In this document: positions 41,440 through 51,585 of the stretch, piece after piece | How the letters are laid out: every line of letters starts with the position of its first letter | Numbering within the stretch: the first letter of the stretch is position 1 | Assembly (NCBI GenBank): GCA_944322715.1 | Contig: CALUPT010000010.1 | Location: forward strand, 61,116 to 125,115 | DNA from: an uncultured Bacteroidales bacterium | Lineage (GTDB): Bacteria > Bacteroidota > Bacteroidia > Bacteroidales > UBA932 | DNA length: 64,000 nt | Direction of reading: 5' to 3' | Notes under the pieces: generated by a model | Seen by the model: only the letters and a program-made list of their open reading frames with translations | What the model was told of the DNA's origin: nothing | The model's database searches: none | Made by a program: the position numbers and the translations under genes

Positions 41440-43035
41440 TTACCAGACGAACTCGAAAGTGATGTCGCGCGGTATGCCGAGATTGTTGATGTGTGCTATG
41501 TCGGCAGAAAGCGCTTCGGACACCTTTGCGTGGTTCGCGGCATATTCCTTGGCAAACATATAGTTGCCTGTCGCCTGCGTGGTGAGTATAAGGTCTGCCC
41601 ATGCATCGATGGCTTCCAGTGCCTTCTCATAGTCGATATGGTAGAGCCCATCCCTGTTGCGGGTGAATGCCCCGTATTCTCTCATGAAGTTGTAGCACAT
41701 CATGTTTGCCTTGCCGTGGGATGATGCCGAGCCGAACCTTACCGAGCGGACCAGACCGGCGATGAAAGTCGTGATTGCGTCTTCCTTCGATATGAGAGGA
41801 ATCTCCTCCATGTCTATCAGTTCGCATACCATGAACAGCCCGAGAATGTCGGCCTTGGCTTCCTCCCATGTGGTCTTTTCATCACCCATGGCCTCGTCCA
41901 CCGATCCGAGTCCGTTGACGGTCTGTTTCACTCCGAGTCCGTGCGCCACCTCGTGGAAAGTGACATTCCAGAAGAATGCCTCGGAACGGAGATGCTTCTG
42001 CTGTTCATCCTCAATAAGGGCGCGTCCGATCGGAAGAAGTATCTTCCCGAACTTGTCCATCATGCTGTTGTGCAGCTGGAGACGGCGTGTCCCTTTCAGG
42101 GACTGCACCCTGTCATCGTTGGGCAGGTTGATGGCTATGGTCTTGCTGCCCGCATTGCAGTCTCCCGAATAGTAGATGGCATCATATACATTCAGGTCGG
42201 AAGATGTGCCGGGTACGAAAGTCTTGTATTCAGGCTTGCAAGGCAGCATTTTCTGCAGTTCGGGAAGCATTGACACGTATTTGGCGAGATCTGCGCTCCT
42301 TTCCTCGTCCTTGAGCAGGATGAAGCATTCGTAGGATGTCTTGAGTTCGTTCAGCTTGTCGTCATAGTTCTCGATAGGGCCGATAACTATGTCTATCTTG
42401 CTGTCCTTCATGTCCATCCATGCCATGTCGCTCTCGAAGTACTCATCCGTGCGGAAAGCCTCGACCCTTTTGAGCAGATAGTTGCGCAGCCCGTCGCTCT
42501 CGGTGATTGCCGCCGCCTCTTCGAGGTAGAGGCATATCCTGTCGAGTTTTTCCTTGTATTCGTCCCTGTACCAGACGCATTTCAGATTGCCCTTCTCATC
42601 CCTGCGCAGTACGGTGTAGGGACTGTTCTTGTCAGGGTCGCCGAAGGCTGCAAACTCTTCCGGGGTGATGTCGGCAGGATAATAGTTGGCTCCGAGAGGC
42701 TTTTCCCCGTACCCCTCTATGAAAGGACGGTTGTCATCAAGCCTGTCCCATGGCCCGTAGTTGATGCCGGCATACATTTTCTCCGCCCCGTCTTTCAGGG
42801 AAGAGGCGAAGGATGGATCGCCGAAAGTCTGCTCCCAGAAAAGTTCATCTATGAGCTGTCCGGCCTGCCTGAACAGGTTGAGCACCTGCCTGTCCTTGTC
42901 CGAAAGCCCGGTTATCAGCGGCGAGCTGACTTTTACGACGGCGTATTCATCCACCTTCTTCCGGATATCCGCCCTCGGTTCCCGGCAGCCGAAAAGGATT
43001 GCTCCCATTGCTATGAAGAACAGAGTCTTTTTCAT
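41440..43035 (-). CDS. M49-like zinc peptidase lipoprotein
   Basis: A 531-aa lipoprotein (ILFGC, Cys17). The zinc motif is HEVAH (His361, Glu362, His365), followed by WEEAKADILGLF (Glu391/392), the arrangement of dipeptidyl peptidase III relatives but with HExxH in place of HExxGH. YGPWDRLDDNRPFIEGYGEKP is the usual N-terminal segment of this subgroup. It likely cleaves peptides in the periplasm or at the surface. A second, classical M49 enzyme is encoded at 53821. Confidence 0.82.
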   Translation of the reverse strand: MKKTLFFIAMGAILFGCREPRADIRKKVDEYAVVKVSSPLITGLSDKDRQVLNLFRQAGQLIDELFWEQTFGDPSFASSLKDGAEKMYAGINYGPWDRLDDNRPFIEGYGEKPLGANYYPADITPEEFAAFGDPDKNSPYTVLRRDEKGNLKCVWYRDEYKEKLDRICLYLEEAAAITESDGLRNYLLKRVEAFRTDEYFESDMAWMDMKDSKIDIVIGPIENYDDKLNELKTSYECFILLKDEERSADLAKYVSMLPELQKMLPCKPEYKTFVPGTSSDLNVYDAIYYSGDCNAGSKTIAINLPNDDRVQSLKGTRRLQLHNSMMDKFGKILLPIGRALIEDEQQKHLRSEAFFWNVTFHEVAHGLGVKQTVNGLGSVDEAMGDEKTTWEEAKADILGLFMVCELIDMEEIPLISKEDAITTFIAGLVRSVRFGSASSHGKANMMCYNFMREYGAFTRNRDGLYHIDYEKALEAIDAWADLILTTQATGNYMFAKEYAANHAKVSEALSADIAHINNLGIPRDITFEFVW

Positions 43036-43037
43036 TT

Positions 43038-43790
43038 TCAGAAGCTCTTTGCAATGGCAATGAAGTCATCTGCCTTGAGGGCGGCGCCTCCGATCAGGCC
43101 TCCATCGATGTCAGGGCAGGCGAAAAGTTCCTTTGCGTTTGATGGCTTGCAGCTTCCTCCGTAAAGGATCGTGATTTCATCTGCAAGTGCTCCGAACTTC
43201 TCTGCAAGGACCTTGCGGATGCAGGCATGGATTTCCTGTGCCTGTTCTGCGGTAGCGGTCTTGCCCGTTCCGATTGCCCAGACCGGTTCGTATGCTACGA
43301 TAACCTTTGACATTTCTTCCTCTGAAAGGGTGTAGAGTACGTTCCTGACCTGCTCTGAAACCACTTCGAAATGGCGTCCGGCTTCGCGCTCATCGAGATT
43401 CTCCCCGACACAGAAGATAGGCGAAAGACCCTGTGCAATGGCGAGCTTTACCTTTACGGTGAGTTTCTCATCCGTCTCTCCGTAATACTGGCGGCGCTCA
43501 GAGTGCCCGAGGATGGTATATCCGCAGCCGACCGATGAGAGCATTGCCACTGAAACCTCGCCTGTGAATGCACCCTTTTCCTTGTCGGCGCAGTTCTGTG
43601 CGGAAAGCCCCACTGCCGAACCTTTCACGACTTCCGCTACTGGAGCGAGATGGGTGAAAGGAGGAGCGATGATGAGCTTTACGGATGCAGGCACTTCCGA
43701 TGCCTTTGCTACCACTTCCCTGGCGAGCTGTACGCCTTCCGGAACTGTCGTGTTCATTTTCCAGTTCCCTGCTACGATGTTCTTTCTCAT
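43038..43790 (-). CDS. tpiA: Triosephosphate isomerase
   Basis: A 250-aa glycolytic TIM barrel. [10 protein letters not shown] carries Asn/Lys of the active site, GHSERRQ the catalytic histidine region, [12 protein letters not shown] the catalytic glutamate and loop 6, and [13 protein letters not shown] and [10 protein letters not shown] are the phosphate loops. The longer frame to 43841 overlaps the promoter box TAAATTTG (43856-43849); the true start is the ATG at 43790. It follows the gene for the M49-like peptidase only by position. Confidence 0.97.
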   Translation of the reverse strand: MRKNIVAGNWKMNTTVPEGVQLAREVVAKASEVPASVKLIIAPPFTHLAPVAEVVKGSAVGLSAQNCADKEKGAFTGEVSVAMLSSVGCGYTILGHSERRQYYGETDEKLTVKVKLAIAQGLSPIFCVGENLDEREAGRHFEVVSEQVRNVLYTLSEEEMSKVIVAYEPVWAIGTGKTATAEQAQEIHACIRKVLAEKFGALADEITILYGGSCKPSNAKELFACPDIDGGLIGGAALKADDFIAIAKSF

Positions 43791-43940
43791 GATATTGATC
43801 TTTTGATTAAAATTACAGTCATAAATCAGCCTCTCGGGCAAAACCTCGCAAATTTACGAATAATTTTGATTACCTTTGTAGGCTGTGGCCATATAATGGC
43901 CGCTTATTTTTGTCGAAAACATATTGAACAGGCACAACCG

Positions 43941-45230
43941 ATGAAAAATTTCGTAGAAGAACTCAGATGGAGGGGCATGATACAGGATATCATGCCCGGG
44001 ACAGAGGAGAAACTGATGGAAGGCCCGACCGGAGCATACGTCGGAATTGACCCTACGGCTGATTCCCTTCATATCGGACATCTTGTGAGTGTGATGATTC
44101 TCAAGCACTTCCAGAACTGCGGACACAAGCCGTTCGCCCTTGTAGGCGGCGCCACCGGGATGATAGGGGACCCATCGATGAAGTCGCAGGAGAGGAACCT
44201 TCTGGATGAGGCGACCCTTGCCCACAACGTGGCATGCATCAAGAAGCAGCTCTCCCGTCTGCTCGACTTCGATTCGGATGCCCCGAACAAGGCCGAACTG
44301 GTCAACAACTACGACTGGATGAAGGACTATACGTTCATCGATTTCGTGCGTGACATAGGAAAGCATATCACTGTCAACTATATGATGGCCAAGGACTCTG
44401 TCAAGAAGAGGCTTTCTTCCGAATCCCGGGAGGGCATGTCCTTCACGGAATTCTCGTACCAGCTGCTCCAGGGATACGACTACCTGTATCTTTATGAGCA
44501 CAAGGGCTGCATGCTGCAGTTGGGAGGGGCTGACCAGTGGGGCAACATCACCACAGGCTCGGAACTTATCCGCAGGGTGCTGGGCAAGGAGGCATACGCA
44601 CTGACGTGCCCTCTGATTACCAAGGCTGATGGAGGCAAGTTCGGCAAGACGGAAAAGGGCAATGTGTGGCTGGATCCCGAGAGGACATCCCCGTACCAGT
44701 TCTACCAGTTCTGGCTCAATGTCTCGGATGCCGATGCCGAGAGGTACATCAAGATATTCACAATGCTTTCGAGGGAGGAAATCGAGGAGGCGGTGGCCGT
44801 GCATTCGGAGGCTCCGCATCTGCGCCATCTCCAGAAACTTCTGGCAAAGGAGGTCACGGTAATGGTCCACGGGGAGGCGGAATACCGCAAGGCGGTAGCC
44901 GCATCGGAAATGCTTTTCGGCAATGCCACTTCCGAAGCCCTGAAATCACTGGATGAGAAGACTTTCCTCGATGTGTTCGCCGGGGTGCCGACTTTCGCTG
45001 TCTCCAAGGAGAGCCTGCCGATGAATGTGCTCGAGCTGCTCGGAGCGGAGACCGGCGTATTCCCGTCAAAGGGAGAGTGCCGCAAGATGATCCAGGGAGG
45101 CGGTGTCAGCATAGACAAGGAGAAGGTGACGGACATCAATGCAATGATAGGGGAGGAGTCCCTGCTCAACGGGAAATATATCCTCGCGCAGAGGGGAAAG
45201 AAGAACTACTATATAATAAAGGTGGAATAA
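43941..45230 (+). CDS. tyrS: Tyrosyl-tRNA synthetase
   Basis: A 429-aa class I synthetase. DSLHIGHLV is the HIGH motif, [25 protein letters not shown] is the tyrosine pocket region, and KFGKTEKGN is the KMSKS equivalent. The C-terminal S4-like domain follows ([16 protein letters not shown]). The frame is open far upstream, but [13 protein letters not shown], 63 bases after a TACCTTTG box (43871-43878), is the family start. Its stop overlaps the rbfA start as TAATG. Confidence 0.97.
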   Translation: MKNFVEELRWRGMIQDIMPGTEEKLMEGPTGAYVGIDPTADSLHIGHLVSVMILKHFQNCGHKPFALVGGATGMIGDPSMKSQERNLLDEATLAHNVACIKKQLSRLLDFDSDAPNKAELVNNYDWMKDYTFIDFVRDIGKHITVNYMMAKDSVKKRLSSESREGMSFTEFSYQLLQGYDYLYLYEHKGCMLQLGGADQWGNITTGSELIRRVLGKEAYALTCPLITKADGGKFGKTEKGNVWLDPERTSPYQFYQFWLNVSDADAERYIKIFTMLSREEIEEAVAVHSEAPHLRHLQKLLAKEVTVMVHGEAEYRKAVAASEMLFGNATSEALKSLDEKTFLDVFAGVPTFAVSKESLPMNVLELLGAETGVFPSKGECRKMIQGGGVSIDKEKVTDINAMIGEESLLNGKYILAQRGKKNYYIIKVE

Positions 45231-45574
45231 TGGAAGGAGAGAGTACGAGACAGCTGAAGGTAGCCCGGGAAATCCAGAAGGATATGGCGGAAATCATCCG
45301 CGGCAGGGGAATGGCCGCGTATGATGGGGCTTTGGTGACTGTGAGCGGCGTGAGGGTGAGTCCGGACCTGTCCGTGGCGAAGGTCTATGTCAGCATCTTC
45401 CCATCATCCAAGGCGGAGGCAGTGATGAAGTCGCTGTCGGACAATGTCCGGACATACAGGGGAGAGCTCGGAAGCAAGGTCGCGAAACAGTTGCGCATAG
45501 TTCCCGAAATAGTGTTCTACCAGGATTCTTCCCTCGACTATGTGGAGCATATCGAGGAACTTCTGAAGAAATAG
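45230..45574 (+). CDS. rbfA: Ribosome-binding factor A
   Basis: A 114-aa KH-fold assembly factor for the 30S subunit. RQLKVAREIQKDMAEIIRG then VTVSGVRVSPDLSVAKVYVSIF and the closing LRIVPEIVFYQDSSLDYVEHI match the family throughout. It is translationally coupled to tyrS by a one-base overlap. The permease gene follows after 28 bp. Confidence 0.95.
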   Translation: MEGESTRQLKVAREIQKDMAEIIRGRGMAAYDGALVTVSGVRVSPDLSVAKVYVSIFPSSKAEAVMKSLSDNVRTYRGELGSKVAKQLRIVPEIVFYQDSSLDYVEHIEELLKK

Positions 45575-45602
45575 GACAACCCCCAGGAAAAGCAGTCCGA
45601 AG

Positions 45603-46823
45603 ATGAATCTGCCGTTCTTCATAGCCCGGCGATACCTTTTCGCAAAGAAGTCGCACAATGTGATCAACATCATTTCCGCAATAAGTGCGGCGGGGATGGC
45701 GATAGGGACGGCAGCCCTTATCATAATACTTTCAGTCTACAACGGATTCGATTCCCTGGTGAGGTCGATGCTCGGCAACGTGGAGCCGGACCTGCTCGTG
45801 ACACCCGTGGAGGGAAAGGTCTTTGTGCCTGAGGGGGAGGCATACGACTGGCTTTATGACCAGAACAGCGTGGGCACAGTCTGTACCGTACTCCAGGAGA
45901 ATGTATTCATCAGCTACGATGGGCAGCAGGGTGTGGCAAAGGCGAAGGGAGTGGATACCATATACGAAGAAGAAAGCCCCTTGCGCAATCATATACGGAG
46001 CGGAGACTTCGTCCTTCACAGGGGTGATGTCCGTCTTGCATGCGTGGGAGCCGGACTTGCGTACAGGATGGGCATAAATCCGAGGTTCGTGGCTCCTGTG
46101 GAGATATATTTCCCGTCCAGGACCGCACCCATTTCGATGTCCAATCCTGCGGCTTCCCTCAGAAACGAAGATGTCTATCCGTCCGGAGTGTTTTCCGTCA
46201 ACAACGATATCGACAATGAACTTTTCATCGTGCCGATAGAAGTGATGAGAAGCCTGCTGGAATATACGGATGAGGTCTCGGCCGTCGAAGTGAGAATGGT
46301 TGCAGGCACATCTCCGCAAGAACTGTCGAGGGTTCAGAAGGGGCTTTCCGAGAGGCTCGGAGATGGATTCAGAGTCAGCGACAGGTTCAGACAGAACGAG
46401 TCCCTCTACAAGATGATGCGGTATGAGAAGATTTCCATATACCTGATCCTGATATTCGTCATAATCATCATCGCATTCAATATCTTCGGCTCCCTTTCCA
46501 TGCTCATTATAGAGAAGAAGGAAGACATAGGCACGTTTTTCAGCATGGGAGCCTCGGAATCCCTCGTAAGGCGCATATTCATTCTTGAAGGATGGCTGAT
46601 TTCCCTGTCGGGGCTTCTATGCGGTCTGGCGGCCGGCATCGGATTCGTGCTTCTCCAGCAGGCCACCGGTATTATCAGGATGCCGGGAAACTTCATCGTC
46701 CAGGCATATCCCGTGATTCTGTCGTGGACAGATATCCTGCTTACGGCGGCGGGAGTCGCGGCCATAGGATATGCCGTAGCCGTCCTGCCCGTGCTTGCTT
46801 TCGGCAGGAAGTACCGCTCCTAA
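45603..46823 (+). CDS. LolC/LolE-type ABC transporter permease
   Basis: A 406-aa inner-membrane protein of the MacB/FtsX class. RRYLFAKKSHNVINIISAISAAGMAIGT is the LolC/E opening with helix 1. A large periplasmic domain spans about residues 50-265. Three C-terminal helices follow, with FGSLSMLIIEKKEDIGTFFSMGAS as the coupling segment. It should release lipoproteins from the inner membrane, or export in a similar way, with a separately encoded ATPase. Its last four bases overlap the end of the convergent lipoprotein gene. Confidence 0.92.
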   Translation: MNLPFFIARRYLFAKKSHNVINIISAISAAGMAIGTAALIIILSVYNGFDSLVRSMLGNVEPDLLVTPVEGKVFVPEGEAYDWLYDQNSVGTVCTVLQENVFISYDGQQGVAKAKGVDTIYEEESPLRNHIRSGDFVLHRGDVRLACVGAGLAYRMGINPRFVAPVEIYFPSRTAPISMSNPAASLRNEDVYPSGVFSVNNDIDNELFIVPIEVMRSLLEYTDEVSAVEVRMVAGTSPQELSRVQKGLSERLGDGFRVSDRFRQNESLYKMMRYEKISIYLILIFVIIIIAFNIFGSLSMLIIEKKEDIGTFFSMGASESLVRRIFILEGWLISLSGLLCGLAAGIGFVLLQQATGIIRMPGNFIVQAYPVILSWTDILLTAAGVAAIGYAVAVLPVLAFGRKYRS

Positions 46824-47239
46824 TGCAGGATACGTATCACTGTCCCGATCTTTTTCCCGTCATTCCAGAGCCAGAACATGTCATTTTCGTATTTTGACAC
46901 TGTAAAATCCGCCGTAACCTGCGGAATGTCATCCTGAGTGGTATAGACTATCGTGGCGGGAACCACATCCCCGACCTTTCCGGGCATGCTTCCCAGGGTG
47001 ATTACGAAATAGTTGTTCAGGTCATCGTCCATCACCCTGAACTGACCGGATATCTCGTTGTATGCTATCTGATGCCTGTCCTCATCGAATTTCATCTGTG
47101 TCCTCCCGTTTACGATCAGGGAAATGTCTGATACTTTCGATACGAAGTCCGCTTCTCCCATCGTGCTTTCGGACAGGCAGCCCGTAAGGCTTGCGGCCAT
47201 GACGGCGATGGATAATATGTATGGAATTTTCCTTTTCAT
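46820..47239 (-). CDS. Small lipoprotein of unknown function
   Basis: A 139-aa lipoprotein (SLTGC lipobox, Cys21). The mature chain is beta-rich with no recognised domain (GEADFVSKVSDISLIVNGRTQMKF, DDLNNYFVITLGSMPG). It overlaps the stop of the M6-type protease gene by four bases (ATGA) and so is made from the same message. It could be a partner of that protease. Confidence 0.65.
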   Translation of the reverse strand: MKRKIPYILSIAVMAASLTGCLSESTMGEADFVSKVSDISLIVNGRTQMKFDEDRHQIAYNEISGQFRVMDDDLNNYFVITLGSMPGKVGDVVPATIVYTTQDDIPQVTADFTVSKYENDMFWLWNDGKKIGTVIRILH

Positions 47240-49443
47240 CTTACGGTGACAGTTCTCTTGATTATTTCCTTCCCTTCAGGGTATATCACTTCCGCCTTGA
47301 GTTCTCCGGACCTGTCTATGGTATAGTATCCGTCATCCGCGGCAGTTATCCGCTCTCCGTCGAAATGCCATACGACGGATTCGGCCTCCGGAGCGTTGAT
47401 TACCCTGAGCGGTATCTTCGTGCCCTTGACGAATGAACCATCGGCTGCCTTGCCGGATACCGGAAAACTGATATACGGGAATGCGTTGTTCTCCGGAAGA
47501 CGTCTGGTCGTGAATTCTCCGGCCGTCTTGTCCCCGTATTCTTCTTCATCCGACATGAATCTGATGGACAGGGTGTATTTCTTCCCGGGAGACAGGCCTT
47601 CCGCGGTGTAGCTGTATTTCCCTGCAGAGTACGGAGTCACCCCGACTTCCTTCCCGTCCCATGAACCTGTCAGATATGCTGTCCTGGTTGTGGATATGTT
47701 GCTTTTCCAGCTGATTATGGCGGCATCCTGGAATTCATCGACAGTGACACTGTTCGCTACCGGAGTGACTCCCGTAGTCTTGACTACGGAGAACCGCACA
47801 TTGTCCCCCTCCATTGAGATGTCCACAATCGACAGAGGGGACAGGTTCCCTTCCCAGTCCCTGAATGCGGGATTTCCATCGGCAGTGAATGACCGGCTTC
47901 CTGCGGGAAAGAAAATGCCGGACAGATCCCGGCTTGAGATCCTGCTCACCATGTCGTTTCTCCCGTCTGCCTCCACAAGGTCGGCGCACTGGTGCTCCGG
48001 GCTGGCGTTCACCTCATTGTGCTCACCCCATCTTTCCAGGGGAGTGGTCTCCCTGCCGTATTCGCTTGAATATATGAGATGCGAAGAGGATTTGTCTATA
48101 TGATATACAAGCATGCCCGAAGCCGGTGCCGTCCCGCCGTTGATATATGCATCCCAGTTTTTGCCCGAGCGGCATTCTATCAGGAAATATTCCCCTTCCG
48201 TTCCGGTATCCATCCTGAGGTAGCGTCCGCTTTCCGATATCGGTTCAAGTACATATTCCCCCTCCTCAAGCATTTCCGGTTCGGATATCCCGAGATATTC
48301 CCTCTCGATGGCGTTGAAATAGGGCGGTGTCCTGCCGTCGTTGTTGTAGTTTCCGGAATCCATGAGGGATGTGCTGTTCCACAATGCGGCGCTTATCACC
48401 CCATCCTCTCCCTCGTAGTCGGTGTCATAAAAGTCGGGCAGGCCGAATGTGTGGGAATATTCGTGACAGAAAGTCCCGATCGGGGCCATTGTCAGTCCGT
48501 GTGCGGATGAGCCGGAAAGTTCGGAAGAGCAGGCATATCTGTTGATGACCTTGCCATCGAGTGTGAGATCGATTCCCGCCCCGTCCCTGACAAACCATGC
48601 GTGTGACCACACGAGGTCAGGATCCCCGAGCTGGGCCTCGTCTGCGCCCGAGTAGAACACGAACACATTGTCCACCTCTCCATCATCCCCGTAATCATCA
48701 TAGCGAGAGAAGTCTATACCGGCATCTGCTGCAAGCCTGCATGCATCGGCGATCATTTCCGCCGGTCTGCTGTCCTGGTCATTCCCGTCGTTCTTCCCGT
48801 AATATGACCTTTTTTCCGGCAGAGTGACAATCTCGCTCACATCGAACGAGAACTCCACCTGTCCGTTGAACTGTGCGTTGAAATAGTCGATGGCGGACCC
48901 GGTCGCCTCATTTTCGGAATAGTCCTTTGTTGTCAGCATTTCCACGAAATCCTCTCTCGTAAACGTGAAAGGCACATCCTTGAACTGGGCAAGGATGACT
49001 ATCCCGTGCCTCCGTTCCGGACCGTCCGCCTTTGTCATTGAGCGGGATTTCAGCACCCTTTTCATCAGCGGCTCACTGCCTGACGCCATTGCCGGGCGTC
49101 TCATTGCCGATGCGTTTGCCGACAGAAGCCTGTATGGTATCTGCCGGCTTGCCGCAACCACTTCTGCCGGCGTGCCGCTGTCCCCGATACGGTATCCGCT
49201 GCTGTACCGTGAACCGTCGCTGTTGAACAAGGCATGGCAGTAGTACCCGTCATCATCCTTGATAATGGCGCAGCCATCCATGGTCTTCAGTACATGGAAG
49301 AATTCATCTCCGCGGAGATGGGCGCTGAAAGTCCGTCCATCCGGCTGACACAGGACAACCTCCCTGTCGGTAGGGGAGGCGGCGGCAAATGCGGCGGAAA
49401 CAGTCAGCACCAGAGCGGCAAGCAGTGATCGGCATGTCTTCAT
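47236..49443 (-). CDS. Secreted M6-family metalloprotease
   Basis: 735 aa from MKTCRSLLAAL. After the signal peptide comes a propeptide-like part (FSAHLRGDEFFHVLKTMDGCAI). The immune-inhibitor-A type catalytic domain contains CHEYSHTFGLPDFYD (zinc motif HExxHxxGxxD). The C-terminal third has a fibronectin-III-like stretch (ADSVTVDEFQDAAIISWKSN-like) and further beta domains, ending at a lipoprotein-coupled stop. The upstream ATG at 49494 is rejected because the signal peptide begins at 49443. It likely degrades extracellular protein. Confidence 0.9.
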   Translation of the reverse strand: MKTCRSLLAALVLTVSAAFAAASPTDREVVLCQPDGRTFSAHLRGDEFFHVLKTMDGCAIIKDDDGYYCHALFNSDGSRYSSGYRIGDSGTPAEVVAASRQIPYRLLSANASAMRRPAMASGSEPLMKRVLKSRSMTKADGPERRHGIVILAQFKDVPFTFTREDFVEMLTTKDYSENEATGSAIDYFNAQFNGQVEFSFDVSEIVTLPEKRSYYGKNDGNDQDSRPAEMIADACRLAADAGIDFSRYDDYGDDGEVDNVFVFYSGADEAQLGDPDLVWSHAWFVRDGAGIDLTLDGKVINRYACSSELSGSSAHGLTMAPIGTFCHEYSHTFGLPDFYDTDYEGEDGVISAALWNSTSLMDSGNYNNDGRTPPYFNAIEREYLGISEPEMLEEGEYVLEPISESGRYLRMDTGTEGEYFLIECRSGKNWDAYINGGTAPASGMLVYHIDKSSSHLIYSSEYGRETTPLERWGEHNEVNASPEHQCADLVEADGRNDMVSRISSRDLSGIFFPAGSRSFTADGNPAFRDWEGNLSPLSIVDISMEGDNVRFSVVKTTGVTPVANSVTVDEFQDAAIISWKSNISTTRTAYLTGSWDGKEVGVTPYSAGKYSYTAEGLSPGKKYTLSIRFMSDEEEYGDKTAGEFTTRRLPENNAFPYISFPVSGKAADGSFVKGTKIPLRVINAPEAESVVWHFDGERITAADDGYYTIDRSGELKAEVIYPEGKEIIKRTVTVR

Positions 49444-49537
49444 GTCCGGGCAAGGTTTTAAGTACAACGGCGCTTCTGGCGTATGTTTCGGCACAATGTG
49501 TTATATTTGTACCGGAATGCAAGATTAGTGATTATTT

Positions 49538-50509
49538 ATGAGACGAGCAACTTTATTTTTAACCGTTATTGCATGTCCGCTGTACATGTCCGGCGCCTGG
49601 GCGCAGCAGAATGTCGCGGATCAGATAAACAGGACAGGCCGTATGGATTCGTGGAGCGTCAGGTGTGTAGAGGAGTCTGACATAATAGGCGGGGAGACGA
49701 AGTATCTTTACGAGTTCTACGGGCACTTCTCGGACACTACCTTTTCCCGGGAGCCTCTTCGGAAGCCGGCAGACTATCACTGGAGGACCAACAATGTCCT
49801 CGCCAATGTCATGGGCGTGATCAAGACGAACTGTACCGTATTCCCGGAAAGGAGGGGGGATGGCTGGTGCGCAAGGATAGAAACCCATGTCGAGACGGTC
49901 AAGGCATTGGGTATCAATATGGATGTGGTCTGTCAGGGTGCAATGCTCATAGGGGATATAGAAGAGCCTATCCGCAATACGAAGGATCCGATGTCGAAGG
50001 TGCTTTACGGCATTCCCTTTTCCGGAAGACCCTCTGCCCTTGTGTATGACTACAAGGCGGATGTGGGGCACAGTACGATAAGGGGGACCGGATTTTCCCG
50101 TCTGAAAGACATGGGATATCCCGACTATCCGGAGATAACCGTCATTCTGCAGAAACGATGGGAGGATGAAGATGGCAACATACACGCCCTCAGGGTGGGG
50201 ACGGGCTGCGAAACCCTCAAAAGGAATGTTCCGGAGTGGATCGATGGCCACCGTCTTGAAATCAGGTACGGAGACATTTCGGCCGCTCCCGGATTCGAGC
50301 CTTGCATGGATCTCAACAACGATCCCGAGCGGGCGTTCTTCGCTGTAAATTCCGATGGCGACAAGGTGAAGGTGTCGGAAGATGGCTGGGCCGGGCCGGA
50401 TGTCGAGCCGAACTGGCTTATAATAAAGTTCCTTGCAAGTTCAGGCCAGGCATTCTATGGGGGCGTCGGCAATATCCTGTGGATCGACAATGTGCATTTG
50501 GAAATGTAA
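49538..50509 (+). CDS. PCMD-domain secreted protein
   Basis: A 323-aa exported protein with signal MRRATLFLTVIACPLYMSGA. The body matches the putative carbohydrate metabolism (PCMD) domain of Bacteroidetes: NVMGVIKTNCTVFPERRGDGWCARIET, FSGRPSALVYDYKADVG, DEDGNIHALRVGTG and the terminal GNILWIDNVHLEM. The domain has a jelly-roll look and is thought to bind glycans. A TATATTTG box at 49502-49509 precedes it. Confidence 0.85.
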   Translation: MRRATLFLTVIACPLYMSGAWAQQNVADQINRTGRMDSWSVRCVEESDIIGGETKYLYEFYGHFSDTTFSREPLRKPADYHWRTNNVLANVMGVIKTNCTVFPERRGDGWCARIETHVETVKALGINMDVVCQGAMLIGDIEEPIRNTKDPMSKVLYGIPFSGRPSALVYDYKADVGHSTIRGTGFSRLKDMGYPDYPEITVILQKRWEDEDGNIHALRVGTGCETLKRNVPEWIDGHRLEIRYGDISAAPGFEPCMDLNNDPERAFFAVNSDGDKVKVSEDGWAGPDVEPNWLIIKFLASSGQAFYGGVGNILWIDNVHLEM

Positions 50510-50510
50510 A

Positions 50511-50699
50511 GGGAGCAGGCAACTGCTACATAAACCCGCTCCCTAAACCGTGTACTAAAACCTAAACCTGCCTTATAGATGCAGGTTCACCTCCCGATGT
50601 TGCATCCGATGAAATAAATTTTCGGTACGGTTCCGGGAACCGTCATGCCGCAAGAAAATAGGGACAGCCCTGGATACCGGACTGTCCCTTAAACTTGTA
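50511..50699. terminator. Non-coding gap with terminators of the PCMD and hc1 genes
   Basis: GGGAGC (50511-50516) can pair with GCTCCC (50538-50543), directly after the PCMD stop. GGGACAG (50661-50667) pairs with CTGTCCC (50692-50698). On the minus strand the latter is followed by TATTTTCTT, so it ends the hc1 transcript. The stretch 50544-50660 shows nothing else. Confidence 0.6.
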
Positions 50700-50715
50700 A
50701 AGGCTTGCGAAAGAT

Positions 50716-50889
50716 TTATTTTGCACTCTCTACTGAGACCTTTCTGAAATCCTTCATCATCTTCATGATGTTCAGGGCTGCCTTGCGTGCGCGGGCACCG
50801 GCTGCCTTGTTGCCTTTCTCTACCTGAGCCTCAGCATTCTTAGCGAAAACCTCGTACTCTGCCTTGATCTGATCTACAAGCTCTTTCAT
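50716..50889 (-). CDS. Histone H1-like DNA-binding protein, Hc1 type
   Basis: A 57-aa basic protein, MKELVDQIKAEYEVFAKNA then EKGNKAAGARARKAALNIMK and FRKVSVESAK. This is the Bacteroidetes Hc1-like family: an acidic helical start and a lysine/arginine/alanine-rich centre that binds DNA. A TTTG-20-TACCTTGC promoter-like pair lies upstream on the minus strand (about 50974-50942). It is a nucleoid protein, likely highly expressed. Confidence 0.88.
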   Translation of the reverse strand: MKELVDQIKAEYEVFAKNAEAQVEKGNKAAGARARKAALNIMKMMKDFRKVSVESAK

Positions 50890-50992
50890 TTTAGTTAAAT
50901 TTTTAAAATACTTCGTTAAACATTAAGCATCAAACTGTGCGCAAGGTAGCAATAAATTCAAATAAAAACAAAAAAAATTGCCTTTCTTGAAT

Positions 50993-51562
50993 TCATTTAG
51001 TCCTGGTATTCACGATGTTCATGGCCCTGTCCGCTCCGAGGGCGGCGAATGCCTTGATGCCCTCTATGGCCCTGGAACATATTTCCGGCATTTCGGCAGC
51101 CTCTTCCGGTGCCAGTTCGCCCAGCACGAAGTCGATCTGCCCTCCTCTGCTGAAAGCGTTCCCGATACCGACTCTCAGTCTTGCATAGTCCTGCGTCCCG
51201 AGCAGTTCCGTGATATTGGCAAGTCCGTTGTGGCCTCCGGCGCTCCCGTTCTTGCGGAGCCTCAGTGTCCCGAAAGGGATATTCAGGTCATCTGAAATCA
51301 CAAGCAACTGTTCGACAGGCAGTTTCAACTGCCCCATCCAATACCGGACAGCCTTGCCGCTCAGGTTCATGTAGGTAGATGGCTTCAGGAGAATGAACCT
51401 GTTGCCTTTGAACGGCACTTCCGCCATGCTTCCATAACGGGATGTCTCAAAAACAGTATTGGATGCCTTTGCCCAGGCATCCAACACCATAAATCCCATA
51501 TTATGTCTGGTATTTGCGTACTCTGCGCCGATATTTCCCAATCCGACTATCAGATAGTTCAT
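50993..51562 (-). CDS. pth: Peptidyl-tRNA hydrolase
   Basis: A 189-aa enzyme releasing tRNA from stalled peptidyl-tRNA. IVGLGNIGAEYANTRHNMGF carries the catalytic His20. LLKPSTYMNLSGKAV, LLVISDDLNIPFG and RKNGSAGGHNGLANI are all present with their active-site Asn and Asp residues. It follows rplY by 23 bp on the same strand, the common Bacteria-wide pairing. Confidence 0.97.
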   Translation of the reverse strand: MNYLIVGLGNIGAEYANTRHNMGFMVLDAWAKASNTVFETSRYGSMAEVPFKGNRFILLKPSTYMNLSGKAVRYWMGQLKLPVEQLLVISDDLNIPFGTLRLRKNGSAGGHNGLANITELLGTQDYARLRVGIGNAFSRGGQIDFVLGELAPEEAAEMPEICSRAIEGIKAFAALGADRAMNIVNTRTK

Positions 51563-51585
51563 ACCGTGACAGTATCAGTGGTCGG

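Noticed and set aside
43650..43940. Upstream extension of the tyrS frame into tpiA
   Set aside because: It overlaps the opposite-strand tpiA gene and the promoter region; TyrS starts at 43941.
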